Assembly (NCBI GenBank): GCA_003265885.1
Contig: QFBQ01000005.1
Span: forward strand, 1-60,313
Direction of reading: 5' to 3'
Length of the DNA stretch: 60,313 nucleotides
Source of the DNA: Candidatus Marinamargulisbacteria bacterium SCGC AG-343-D04
Lineage (GTDB): Bacteria; Margulisbacteria; Marinamargulisbacteria; GCA-2716485; GCA-002719695
Each line of letters opens with the position of its first letter. Positions within the stretch are counted from its first letter, which is position 1. Position numbers and translations under genes: made by a program. The notes beneath the pieces were generated by a model. The model was not told the DNA's origin. It did no database searches and saw only the letters and a program-made list of their open reading frames with translations. Of this stretch, positions 33,179 to 41,582 are shown piece by piece.

Positions 33179-34693
33179 TTATACTCTAGGATAGATACGA
33201 AGTCTTCTATTTGGGTCTTCCCCAACACTCATGGAGTTTAGACCAAACTCGTGTGCTACTTCATGCTGTAAACGTCTTAAATAACCTGGTCGAGGAGCTA
33301 ACTCAACGAATCTGCTTTCGTTTAGAACTTTTTTACAGGTTATTTGAGCTTCTTTTAAGGACTCTTCTTCAACAAGTTCGTCGGATGTTCTCAATTTGAA
33401 AAGTGATCTAATAAATTTGGTTATATCGTTATTTTCTTGCGAAGAAATAACGTGTACAGGTGTTTTATGTGTTTTTGTGAGTTGAGCTACTTTTGATTTA
33501 GGACCTGTTTTTGATTTTGTGGTTAATAAAATATCCGCATCGTTAATTTCATTTACAATTTTTAGAGGTGCTTGAAGTGATTCAACAGAGACTTTTAATC
33601 GATTAATATTGATGCCAAAAGGAAATACCTTTATGGTCTCATCATCTTTATTGTCATCATCTTTTTTGCTTTTAGTTTCTTTAGCAGGTTTAATGGTGAC
33701 TTCGCCATCTTGTTGTCGTTGTCGAATTTCAGGATCAAGAGGATCTTTTTGTAAAAAACAGTCAATAAAATTTGCAATAGGATTGTATATAGCAAACACA
33801 TTACGAGCCCTTATTTCTATGACGACATCGAATGTAGGAAGACCTTTTCTTTCTATGACTGTTTTGTTTGTTCCTCGGAATTTTGCTTCTTCGTCTCCGA
33901 GAATGACACTTTGAAATCCGCCAATTAAATCTGAAAGTGTGGGGTTTTTAATTAAATTTTCTATACAATATCCGTGAGCAGTTGCGACAAGCTGGACGCC
34001 TCTTTCGGCTATTGTCCGTGATGCCTTTGTTTCTTCTTCGGTGCCTATTTCATCTACAATAACCACTTCGGGCATATGGTTTTCGACTGCTTCAATCATG
34101 ATAGAGTGTTGCTTGTCAGGAGAGGGGACTTGCATCCGTCTTGCAAAGCCTATTCCTGGATGAGGAATATCTCCATCTCCAGCAATCTCATTTGAGGTGT
34201 CTACAACAATGACTCTTTTCTGTGATACAGAAGATAGTATGCGAGCTACTTCTCTAAGAAGGGTTGTTTTTCCTATTCCAGGAGGGCCTAGAAATAGGCA
34301 ATTTTGACCACTTTCAACAATGTCTTGGATAATATCGACGGTACCTTCAACAGCTCTTCCAATCCGACATGTTAAGCCAATGATATTTCCGGATCTGTTA
34401 CGAATGGCAGAAATTCTATGCAGGGTTCGTTCAATTCCAGCTCGGTTATCAGTGTTGAAATGCCCGATTCTCTCTGTGACACCTTTGATATCTTCTATTG
34501 TGAATTCGCCTAACTCTTTTAATCTATAGACGGTGTGGGAAAACCGAACTTCAGGACAATACCCTAGATCTAGCACTATTTCTTCTAATGATGTTAGGTT
34601 AGGTAGGCCCATTAGATAGCTGCTTAATCGTTTAGGCATAAGATCTAAAAGAAGCTTTAAATCATCAACCCGTCCAATAATAGAGGGATTCAT
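33179..34693 (-). CDS. SpoIIIAA-like AAA ATPase with R3H domain
   Basis: I place the start at ATG 34693 (504 residues): it overlaps the HU stop as ATGA and has AAGGTG just upstream, whereas a longer frame to 34888 lies wholly over the HU gene. Residues 100-270 are the ATPase: FLGPPGIGKTTLLREVAR (Walker A), VVIVDEIGTEEETKASRTIA (Walker B) and a TAHG sensor. The C-terminal 70 residues hold an R3H single-strand nucleic acid binding domain (YLRRLQHEVAHEFGL, R-x3-H). The family is the Ycf45/SpoIIIAA-R3H group, found widely in non-sporulating bacteria. A Lys/Asp-rich linker and a possible second domain lie between. The function of the group is not settled. Confidence 0.9.
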   Translation of the reverse strand: MNPSIIGRVDDLKLLLDLMPKRLSSYLMGLPNLTSLEEIVLDLGYCPEVRFSHTVYRLKELGEFTIEDIKGVTERIGHFNTDNRAGIERTLHRISAIRNRSGNIIGLTCRIGRAVEGTVDIIQDIVESGQNCLFLGPPGIGKTTLLREVARILSSVSQKRVIVVDTSNEIAGDGDIPHPGIGFARRMQVPSPDKQHSIMIEAVENHMPEVVIVDEIGTEEETKASRTIAERGVQLVATAHGYCIENLIKNPTLSDLIGGFQSVILGDEEAKFRGTNKTVIERKGLPTFDVVIEIRARNVFAIYNPIANFIDCFLQKDPLDPEIRQRQQDGEVTIKPAKETKSKKDDDNKDDETIKVFPFGININRLKVSVESLQAPLKIVNEINDADILLTTKSKTGPKSKVAQLTKTHKTPVHVISSQENNDITKFIRSLFKLRTSDELVEEESLKEAQITCKKVLNESRFVELAPRPGYLRRLQHEVAHEFGLNSMSVGEDPNRRLRIYPRV

Positions 34694-34995
34694 ATGAGCA
34701 CCTTTTGATTTATTTGTTTGATGAGTTTTGGAGATCCGGTAAATTGAGGCGCCATACGCTCGCTGATGATCATGGGTTTTTTTGTTGTGGGATGGATCAG
34801 TCGTCGTGCTTTTCGTTTGTTTATTTTGAAGGATCCAAATCCTGGAAAGAGGACTTGATGTCCATTTAACATTTCTTTTTTGATCCAATTAAAGGATTTT
34901 TCGATAAACTCTATAGATTCTTTTTGTGTCCAATCCATATAGTGACTTAATAGTTGAGCACATTTTTTCTTGTTTATCGTTTTAGAGGTGGTCAT
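34690..34995 (-). CDS. HU/IHF-family DNA-binding protein
   Basis: 101 residues. The family signature is GFGSFKINKRKARRLIHPTT, with the DNA-inserting arm Pro region KKPMIISERMAPQFTGSP. The N-terminal helical dimerisation half is present. Such proteins bend DNA and organise the nucleoid. It is the first gene of the run HU-SpoIIIAA/R3H-tmk-dapB-asd-methyltransferase. The ATG follows an extended -10 box by only seven bases, so the transcript may be leaderless. Confidence 0.9.
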   Translation of the reverse strand: MTTSKTINKKKCAQLLSHYMDWTQKESIEFIEKSFNWIKKEMLNGHQVLFPGFGSFKINKRKARRLIHPTTKKPMIISERMAPQFTGSPKLIKQINQKVLI

Positions 34996-35002
34996 ATAGT
35001 TT

Positions 35003-35011
35003 ATTATACCA
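35003..35011 (-). promoter_or_regulatory. Extended -10 promoter before the HU gene
   Basis: Minus strand TGGTATAAT, a perfect -10 with the upstream TG, and a weak -35 (TTTAAT) 17 bases further. The ATG is seven bases downstream of the -10 box, which would place the transcript start at or next to the initiation codon. Confidence 0.45.
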
Positions 35012-35071
35012 AATTTTTACTTCAAATTAAAAGGATTCCTTGTAATGATTATTTTGTGAAACAGGAATCAA

Positions 35072-35683
35072 TTACGGCATAATAGGGATGCTGTTGGTTA
35101 TCTCTCTTCGTGCTGAAATAGCTTTTGTTAATGTGATTTCGTCTGCATAGTCGATATCAGACCCCATAGGGAGGCCATAGGCTAATTTTGTTATATTGAG
35201 TTTGAAAGGTTCTAATAATGATGTTAAATATAAAGACGTTGAATCTCCTTCTATGGAGGGGTTGATAGCAAATAATACTTCGTGAAAGGTGTTGTTTTGA
35301 ATACGTTGTATGAGTTCTTTAATCCGTAATGATTCGGGGTGCACACCGTCTAATGGAGATATTAAACCGCCTAATACATGGTAAATACCTGTATAGGCGT
35401 GTGTTTTTTCAATAGCAAAAATATCTTTGGGTTCGGCTACAATGCATAGTGATGCTCGATCTCTTTTTGTAGAGCTGCAGATATGGCATTGATCATGAAG
35501 GGATATATTGAAACAGTCTTTACAGTATTTTATTGAATCACGAGTGTCTACCATAGTATGGGCCATTTTTGTGACGTCATTTTGTTTTAAACTAAGCAAA
35601 AAAAAGGCCAAGCGTTGGGCAGATTTCTCTCCAATGCCTGGCCATTTTTTTAGTTCTTGTATTAATGGATCGAGAGGGTTCAC
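35072..35683 (-). CDS. recR: Recombination protein RecR
   Basis: 203 residues. RecR loads RecA with RecF/RecO during gap repair. It has an N-terminal helix-hairpin-helix (KWPGIGEKSAQRLAFFLL), a four-Cys zinc site (CKDCFNISLHDQCHIC), and a Toprim domain (ASLCIVAEPKDIFAIEKTHA, then GLISPLDGVHPE). It overlaps the YbaB-like gene by four bases, the common dnaX-ybaB-recR order. Confidence 0.96.
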   Translation of the reverse strand: MNPLDPLIQELKKWPGIGEKSAQRLAFFLLSLKQNDVTKMAHTMVDTRDSIKYCKDCFNISLHDQCHICSSTKRDRASLCIVAEPKDIFAIEKTHAYTGIYHVLGGLISPLDGVHPESLRIKELIQRIQNNTFHEVLFAINPSIEGDSTSLYLTSLLEPFKLNITKLAYGLPMGSDIDYADEITLTKAISARREITNSIPIMP

Positions 35684-36006
35684 CCTCCTAATCCTGGTAT
35701 GTTTAAACCTTGGGATACTACAGATAATTTTGAAGATGCAGTATCTTTTGCTTTTTTAGAGGCTTCGTTGAATGCTTGCATAATGGCTTTTTTGCACTTT
35801 TCATTGTTTTCGGGAGTTTTTAATGATGGATCTATTGAAATATCTATACATTCTAATTCACCTGTTAAGGTAACTTTGACGAGTCCAGTTTTATCTACGG
35901 CTGAAATTTGGAGGTGTTTTAGCTCATTCTGGATTCTTTTCATTTCACTTTTCATTTCTTTAGCTTTCTTCATGAGGTTCCCCATGTCTTTCATTTTTTC
36001 GAACAT
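35680..36006 (-). CDS. ybaB: YbaB/EbfC-family nucleoid-associated protein
   Basis: 108 residues with the family pattern: an N-terminal helix (GNLMKKAKEMKSEMKRIQNE), central strands (GLVKVTLTGELECIDISIDP) and a C-terminal helix. It binds DNA as a dimer. AAGGAGA precedes the ATG. It lies between dnaX and recR as in many bacteria. Confidence 0.95.
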   Translation of the reverse strand: MFEKMKDMGNLMKKAKEMKSEMKRIQNELKHLQISAVDKTGLVKVTLTGELECIDISIDPSLKTPENNEKCKKAIMQAFNEASKKAKDTASSKLSVVSQGLNIPGLGG

Positions 36007-36076
36007 TTATTTTCTCCTTAATTAATTATAGTTCTAGTTTACACAATATTTATATCTTTCTGAAGGTTTCGAGTTG

Positions 36077-37753
36077 TTATAGAACTTTACCTTCAAAGAA
36101 CGATACAATTTTATTGATGGGTTCTTCAGAGGGTGTTTTGGACGTTGTTTCAACTGTAGAGGTTTCTTGAGGTTCTGTTTCTTCGGATTGAGATTTTTTG
36201 TCAATATCTTGAGCATTTTGATTCATGTTTTCGATGGAAAATTTAAGAGATGTTTTGAATGTTTCATATAATAATGTTTCTAATTCTCTTTGATATGATT
36301 TTTCATGTAATTTTTCTACAAAGAACTGAATAGGTTGATGAAGTTTAATGGATAAGGTGTTGTTTTGGAGTTCTTGTGCTTGAGATTGTCTTAGTATGGT
36401 AAATAGACCTGGCTTTTTTTCTTTGACTGTATCTAGGAATGATGTCCACTTTGTTTGAATGATGTGAATAGTGCTGGAAGCGTTATTAGGTGTTTCTATG
36501 TTTGCTTTCGGAGCTTCAAAGGGTGTTTGTTGTTTGTCTGTAGGAGCTGTCTGAAGAGAGGGTTTTTTTATTTCGGGAGATGGAGGAGGTGTTTTTTTGG
36601 GTTCTAAAGTAGGGGGGACTTGTTTTGATATAGCTTTTTGGGGAGTGGGAGATGGTTTTTCTTGGGTAGGAGTGGAATGTTCTATAGCTTGAATATCTTG
36701 CATGAGTCGAATTTTTAAGAGTAATGATGGGTTTGACATCCAACGAGTGTCTGATTCAATTTGTGCTAATGTTGAGAGTAAAGAGATACTTTGTTTTAAA
36801 TTTGATAAGGATGCCAATGTTTGTATGGTGTCGTGATTGTAGTGAATGAAATGCTGACAGTTTGATTGATGAGCTACGACTTGTTCTGTCAGATAAATGA
36901 GTTCTTGAATAAGTTGGAGAGGATTTGCCCCAGAGCTTAATGTTTCACTTAATTGCTTTAGAAGGTTATCGGGATTTTTTGTAAATATGGCTTCAATTAT
37001 GGTATGTAATGATGAGATCTCACAGGTTCCTAAAATACTTACAATGTCTTCATCTAAGATGTTTTTTCCTTTAAACGAATAGATCTGATCCAAAAGGGAT
37101 AAGGCATCTCTCATACAGCCTGATGCGTTTCGAGCTAAAATAGCAGCTCCGTTTTCTGAAAGGGTAATATCTTCTGATTTGCAAATGAACTGGAGTTGAG
37201 AAATGATTTCTTTATCGCTTAGATTTCTAAATCGTAGATGTTGGCATCGGGAGTGTATGGTGGGGGGGATTTTGTGAGGTTCTGTTGTTGCAAGTATAAA
37301 AATAGTATGTGAAGGAGGTTCTTCTAAGGTTTTTAAAAGAGCGTTAAAGGCTCCGGTGCTTAACATATGGACTTCGTCGATAATATAAAACTTGTAATGG
37401 CACTCTACTGGGGTGAAATTAACTTTTTCATTTAAATCTCGGATGTTATCTACGCCTGTGTTTGAAGCTGCATCGATTTCAACAATGTCGACGCAGTGTC
37501 CATCGGTTATTCGTTGGCATAATGACGAATCTAATTTATCCATTTGTTGTTCTACTTCAAAGGTGTTGACGGCTTTTGCAAATATTCTGGCAGAGCTTGT
37601 TTTTCCAGTACCTCTTGGACCTGAAAAAATATAGGCATGTGAGAGGCGCTTATTTGTAATAGCGTTACTTAAGGTTTGGACAATATGTTCTTGGCCAACC
37701 ATTTCATTAAAGGATTGTGAACGATATTTTCTATAAAACGTTACTCTAGACAT
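36077..37753 (-). CDS. dnaX: DNA polymerase III subunit gamma/tau
   Basis: 558 residues. DnaX is the clamp-loader ATPase. The P-loop is IFSGPRGTGKTSSARIFA, Walker B is FYIIDEVHMLSTGAFNALLK, the sensor and Arg finger regions are normal (ILATTEPHKIPPTIHSRCQH), and the C-terminal half has a Pro-rich linker and a tau-like domain. The zinc module is altered: between ARIFAKAVN and IVEIDAASN only one of the four usual Cys remains (DSSLCQRI), plus an unrelated HC. I see no convincing programmed frameshift site. It leads the dnaX-ybaB-recR set. Confidence 0.95.
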   Translation of the reverse strand: MSRVTFYRKYRSQSFNEMVGQEHIVQTLSNAITNKRLSHAYIFSGPRGTGKTSSARIFAKAVNTFEVEQQMDKLDSSLCQRITDGHCVDIVEIDAASNTGVDNIRDLNEKVNFTPVECHYKFYIIDEVHMLSTGAFNALLKTLEEPPSHTIFILATTEPHKIPPTIHSRCQHLRFRNLSDKEIISQLQFICKSEDITLSENGAAILARNASGCMRDALSLLDQIYSFKGKNILDEDIVSILGTCEISSLHTIIEAIFTKNPDNLLKQLSETLSSGANPLQLIQELIYLTEQVVAHQSNCQHFIHYNHDTIQTLASLSNLKQSISLLSTLAQIESDTRWMSNPSLLLKIRLMQDIQAIEHSTPTQEKPSPTPQKAISKQVPPTLEPKKTPPPSPEIKKPSLQTAPTDKQQTPFEAPKANIETPNNASSTIHIIQTKWTSFLDTVKEKKPGLFTILRQSQAQELQNNTLSIKLHQPIQFFVEKLHEKSYQRELETLLYETFKTSLKFSIENMNQNAQDIDKKSQSEETEPQETSTVETTSKTPSEEPINKIVSFFEGKVL

Positions 37754-37815
37754 GGGTGATAGTGTACCTGTTGCTTATGGAAAAAAAAAGGTTCAATCAA
37801 TATATTGTTGCGGAA

Positions 37816-38604
37816 TTAGTACTTATAAAGCTGGACGATGTTGTCGTGAAAGAGGCCGTTACTGGATAGGATGGATCCATTATAAATAGAAAAGGGCGAG
37901 CCATCTACTTGAGTTACGGTTCCTCCTGCTTCTGATACGATTATGCCAAGAGGCGCGATGTCCCAAGGTTGCAGATTGAAGTCTATTCCAAACTCTCCAT
38001 AACCAGAGGCCACCCATGTATGAATTAAAAAATCGCCAATGCCACGTTGTCTTTTGGTGTGGCTTAATAATGAAATGAGTTGTTGAGAATTGCCACGTGC
38101 TTCTCTTCCAAATAAACTGCCAAAAAAAGCTTGAGACTCTTTAATGTTATCAACAGATGATACGTTGATGGGCTCATTGTTGTAGCGAGCACCTTGTTTG
38201 AGAGCTGCATCCCATCGTTCTTTTGTTGTTCCATTAGAAACAAGGCCTGCAATAATTTCTTTGTTTACTTCAATGGCTAATAGTGTTCCATAAATAGGAA
38301 TTTTTCGAATGAAATTGGAGGTGCCATCGATGGGGTCGATAATGAGTTTTATAGGTGTCGAGATATCGCAGGATTCAAATTCTTCTCCAATCACCCCTAC
38401 TTCTGGGAATTTATCAAGAATATATGTTCGAATACACTGTTCGATTTCTTGATCGGCTTGGGTAACAGGGCTTTTATCTTCTTTTTCAATGACAGTTAAG
38501 TCTTGTTTGTTAAAGTAATGTGTTGAGATAGAGTCTGCTTCATCTGCACAGCTAGTTAGTAGGGATAGCCATTCAGAAGGGGTAGAGGGTCGTTGATTTT
38601 TCAT
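37816..38604 (-). CDS. Inositol monophosphatase-family phosphatase
   Basis: 262 residues with the three metal-binding motifs of the family: GVIGEEFE, LIIDPIDGTSNFIRKIPIYG and WDIAPLGIIVSEAGG. Members hydrolyse inositol phosphates, histidinol phosphate or PAP. The sequence alone does not settle the substrate; a HisN-type histidinol phosphatase is possible. It stands alone between dnaX and a short hairpin. Confidence 0.88.
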   Translation of the reverse strand: MKNQRPSTPSEWLSLLTSCADEADSISTHYFNKQDLTVIEKEDKSPVTQADQEIEQCIRTYILDKFPEVGVIGEEFESCDISTPIKLIIDPIDGTSNFIRKIPIYGTLLAIEVNKEIIAGLVSNGTTKERWDAALKQGARYNNEPINVSSVDNIKESQAFFGSLFGREARGNSQQLISLLSHTKRQRGIGDFLIHTWVASGYGEFGIDFNLQPWDIAPLGIIVSEAGGTVTQVDGSPFSIYNGSILSSNGLFHDNIVQLYKY

Positions 38605-38662
38605 GAGAGTAGTCTACAGGTTTTTTTTTGGATAAAAAAGATTAAATTCTTTTTTTGAATGT

Positions 38663-38688
38663 AAGAGGGCAGAAAAATCTGCCCTCTT
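38663..38688. terminator. Hairpin downstream of the barrel gene
   Basis: An 11-base perfect stem (AAGAGGGCAGA with TCTGCCCTCTT) closes a four-base loop. It lies 28 bases past the stop of the minus-strand barrel gene. The uridine tract expected of an intrinsic terminator is missing on the minus strand (an A run follows), so it may be a weak or assisted terminator. Confidence 0.55.
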
Positions 38689-38715
38689 GATTCACAACTT
38701 AAGGAGATTATGTTT

Positions 38716-39705
38716 TTAAAAAGCGTGTTGTACTCCTAAAGTGCTTTGCCAATCTGTTTCAAGTTGATACCCATCTACTTGTCTAATTAAAGGAATTGTT
38801 AATTCTGAGGCGATACGTGTACCTGTTTTGAAGATATAGTTGAATCCAACGCTGCAGTCTGTTGTTTTTCTTCCAGTGTTTGTGGATGCGGTTGGGGACA
38901 TTGCAATCATGGTGTTGATATCAGAATCTGATCCTTCTATATCGTCAGAAATAGATGCGTGGATGCGAGCAGAAAGGCTTAAGTTTTTCCGAAGGTTTTT
39001 GGCTATCCATGCTGTGATGTTGTAGTGATTTCCAAGTCTATAACGGTGGGCATTTCTTCCTGTTCTAAGTATAGAGTTTGCTTGAACCCCGGATGAAAAT
39101 GTAGCGTAAAATCGTGTGTATGTAATAGATAATGGAATATCTAAAGTTCCAGAACCTAATTGCATAGCATACGGAAGTCGTGTTGTTCCTCCATCTTTTT
39201 CGTTGATGGATCCTACAGGAAGAGAAAGCCCGGCTTTTCCAATGATAGAGTAATGCTTTGTATTTTTAATATCATATAAAGCAGAAATTCCAATATCTCC
39301 AAACCCGCTTGTAGACTTGGATTCTCGTGTAATTTTTCCCATCATCTTTTTGTCTATATTCATTGTGTTTTTCTTAACATGAATCATGGACATGAGTGTT
39401 AGACTGTTTGACGGAGCATACATAACTCCCAGCATATGCATGTTCATGGTCATATCGACAGGAGCTTTCATAAAGCCAGCGTTGTGAATATCGGATACTG
39501 TTTTTTGACTTTGCCCTTCTCTGTTTCCATGCATAAACATGCTCATAAAACGATAGGATGTCATAATTTCTTTTTTGCTATGAGTATGATCTCCCATGAT
39601 GTTTATCGGAGCATGAAAATCAGCTCGTTTTTTATATTGCGTATCTGCTTCAATATGAACGATACATGCCAGCACGACTAGTGCTGTAGTTAATATTTTT
39701 TTCAT
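38716..39705 (-). CDS. Outer-membrane-type protein of the copper-linked MxM-rich family
   Basis: 329 residues with a signal peptide (MKKILTTALVVLACIVHIEA). It matches a widespread unnamed barrel family, often next to metal-resistance genes. Typical segments are PINIMGDHTHSKKEIMTSYR, MTMNMHMLGVMYAPSNSLTL and a closing strand TDWQSTLGVQHAF ending in Phe, as in outer-membrane barrels. The many Met/His residues near the N-terminus (MSMFMHG, MTMNMHM) suggest copper binding. The upstream Cys-rich gene fits a metal role. The copper link is inference. Confidence 0.75.
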   Translation of the reverse strand: MKKILTTALVVLACIVHIEADTQYKKRADFHAPINIMGDHTHSKKEIMTSYRFMSMFMHGNREGQSQKTVSDIHNAGFMKAPVDMTMNMHMLGVMYAPSNSLTLMSMIHVKKNTMNIDKKMMGKITRESKSTSGFGDIGISALYDIKNTKHYSIIGKAGLSLPVGSINEKDGGTTRLPYAMQLGSGTLDIPLSITYTRFYATFSSGVQANSILRTGRNAHRYRLGNHYNITAWIAKNLRKNLSLSARIHASISDDIEGSDSDINTMIAMSPTASTNTGRKTTDCSVGFNYIFKTGTRIASELTIPLIRQVDGYQLETDWQSTLGVQHAF

Positions 39706-39739
39706 AATATACCTCTTAATTTTTAATATTGAATGATGA

Positions 39740-40138
39740 TTAAGAGATATGTTTAGGAGGGCGACTTAAGTCTTCTATAAGAAAAAAAACGTTGGGAGAA
39801 TTTAGAAAGGCAGCGTTTTTATTATACGAAAAAAAAGTACTGTAAGATGTTGGGGAGGTGAAGAATAGGTTAGAAAATAAGGAAGAGAGTGTTTTGAGAG
39901 GTCCGGAGTCTGAACAAGGGATGCTTGTGATTATTGTTTCTGAAGAGGGGGGGGATGAGTTTTGTTCTTTTGCACAGCAGCATCCACTTTCAAGTGAAGT
40001 ACAACAAGTTTCTTGGTGACAAGGGCAGTTTGATGGCGTGGAAGACAGAGTCGTAGTATAGCTGATGGGTTGTATTCCAATATACGAAATAAGAGCAAGT
40101 ATAGTGACAAAGAGTATCAATGGATGTTTAAAGTTCAT
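39740..40138 (-). CDS. Cys-rich exported small protein, probable metal binding
   Basis: 132 residues. An N-terminal hydrophobic anchor (PLILFVTILALISYIGI) is followed by a Cys/His cluster CPCHQETCCTSLESGCCCAK, then a Ser-rich part and a C-terminal SRPPKHIS. This plan resembles small periplasmic proteins encoded with copper-handling genes. It lies 34 bases upstream of the Met/His-rich barrel gene and on the same strand, so they are probably one unit. I do not recognise a named family. Confidence 0.65.
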   Translation of the reverse strand: MNFKHPLILFVTILALISYIGIQPISYTTTLSSTPSNCPCHQETCCTSLESGCCCAKEQNSSPPSSETIITSIPCSDSGPLKTLSSLFSNLFFTSPTSYSTFFSYNKNAAFLNSPNVFFLIEDLSRPPKHIS

Positions 40139-40207
40139 TTTTTAGGGGAAGTATTTTATCATAAATATAATTTTATGACTATTTTTATGAATGAAATGTA
40201 ACAGAAT

Positions 40208-40236
40208 TTGTGATTATATCATCTTGTTGGTATAAT
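40208..40236 (+). promoter_or_regulatory. Extended -10 promoter of citrate synthase
   Basis: TTGTGA (40208-40213), a 17-base spacer and TATAAT (40231-40236) preceded by TGG, giving an extended -10. The start codon is 38 bases downstream, with GAAGGGG as ribosome site. Confidence 0.65.
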
Positions 40237-40273
40237 TTAACTACATTTCAAACATATAAAAAGAAGGGGTTTA

Positions 40274-41578
40274 ATGACAGAAGAACAATTGAGGAATTTA
40301 AGGAAGGATATTGTTTCTAATAATACAATTTCCGCTGATTATTATTCAGAATTTGATGTCAAACGAGGTCTTCGTAATGCGGATGGTTCGGGGGTATTGG
40401 CAGGGTTAACTTATATTTCTTCTGTAGTTGGGTCTAAAAAAACGGATCAAGGCTTGCTTCCGGTTGAGGGAGTTTTAAAGTATAGAGGGCAGTCTTTGGC
40501 AGACGTTGTCGCACAATATGATGAGACAGATACCCATTTTTTTGAAAAAGTTTGTTTTTTATTATTGGTAGGACGTTGGCCCTCTGAAGAAGAAGAGAAG
40601 TGGTTTAGATCTTATATGGCTCAACATCGAAATTTACCTGAACCTGTGTTGAATCATGTTATTCAAGGTATTAAATCTAACAATATTATGAATAAATTAC
40701 AGTTAGGGATTTCGGCTTTATATGCGTATGATGAAACACCTGATAGCGTTGATCCTGTAGAAAATTTATTAAAAGGTGTGAGGATTATTGCTAAGCTTCC
40801 TATGATTGTTGCGTATAGTTATTTTGTTGGATTTAAGTCATCTGCAAAATATGTTAAACCGTCTATTGAAATGTCACAGGCGGAGGCCTTTCTACATGTG
40901 CTTTATGAAGGAAAGGCGGTGTCATCATTTGAACGCCGTATTGTGGATTTATCTCTTGTTTTGCATGCGGAGCATGGTGGGGGTAATAATTCTACATTTA
41001 CGTCTTACGTGGTGTCTTCTTCTGGTTCGGATATTTATTCTACTTTGGCGGCAGCCGTAGCTAGTTTAAAAGGCCCTCTTCATGGAGCTGCCAATAAGAA
41101 GGTTATGGAGATGATGGCAGATATTAAAGGGAATGTGTCTGATTGGGCGGATGTTTCTGAAGTAAAACAGTATTTAAAGAAACTTGTTTTAAAAGAAGCT
41201 GGAGATAAGTCAGGAAAATTGTATGGTTTGGGCCATGCGGTTTATACTAAATCTGATCCCAGAGCTGTTATCATAAAAGAGTTAGTGTATCGAATAGCCT
41301 GTGATGTGGATAGAGAAAGAGAGTATAATTTATATACAATGATAGCAGATGTGGCTCCACAGGTTTTTCAAGAGGTAAAAGGATCAGATAAAGTTATTTC
41401 TCCTAATGTCGATTTTTACTCAGGGTTTGTTTATGATTGTTTAGGTATTCCTCAGGAAATTTATACACCTCTTTTTGCTATGGCTAGAGCCTGTGGATGG
41501 TGTGCTCATCGTTTAGAGGAGCTGCTGTCTGGAAAGCGTATTATTCGACCTGGGTATAAGTTTGTTGCTCCAAAGTAA
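40274..41578 (+). CDS. gltA: Citrate synthase
   Basis: 434 residues. It condenses acetyl-CoA with oxaloacetate. The catalytic residues are visible: His in LHAEHGGGNNSTFTS, His in GLGHAVYTKSDPRA and Asp in NVDFYSGFVYDCLGIP, with the CoA loop SLKGPLHGAANKKVMEMM. It carries an N-terminal extension and is closest in pattern to the citrate synthases of anaerobes and eukaryote-like type I forms; I cannot separate it fully from 2-methylcitrate synthase by eye. It has its own promoter, and the next gene on the other strand ends five bases away. Confidence 0.92.
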   Translation: MTEEQLRNLRKDIVSNNTISADYYSEFDVKRGLRNADGSGVLAGLTYISSVVGSKKTDQGLLPVEGVLKYRGQSLADVVAQYDETDTHFFEKVCFLLLVGRWPSEEEEKWFRSYMAQHRNLPEPVLNHVIQGIKSNNIMNKLQLGISALYAYDETPDSVDPVENLLKGVRIIAKLPMIVAYSYFVGFKSSAKYVKPSIEMSQAEAFLHVLYEGKAVSSFERRIVDLSLVLHAEHGGGNNSTFTSYVVSSSGSDIYSTLAAAVASLKGPLHGAANKKVMEMMADIKGNVSDWADVSEVKQYLKKLVLKEAGDKSGKLYGLGHAVYTKSDPRAVIIKELVYRIACDVDREREYNLYTMIADVAPQVFQEVKGSDKVISPNVDFYSGFVYDCLGIPQEIYTPLFAMARACGWCAHRLEELLSGKRIIRPGYKFVAPK

Positions 41579-41582
41579 GTTT

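Noticed and set aside
33177..33182. TATAAT before tmk
   Set aside because: It overlaps the stop codon of the preceding gene and has no -35; the operon already explains tmk expression.
34694..34888. N-terminal extension of the SpoIIIAA-like protein
   Set aside because: The 65 extra codons lie wholly over the HU gene; an ATG with ribosome site at 34693 gives the normal family start.
36034..36216. A programmed -1 frameshift in dnaX
   Set aside because: Only a plain A run is present, without a proper slippery heptamer plus stem, and the alternative frame encodes nothing recognisable.
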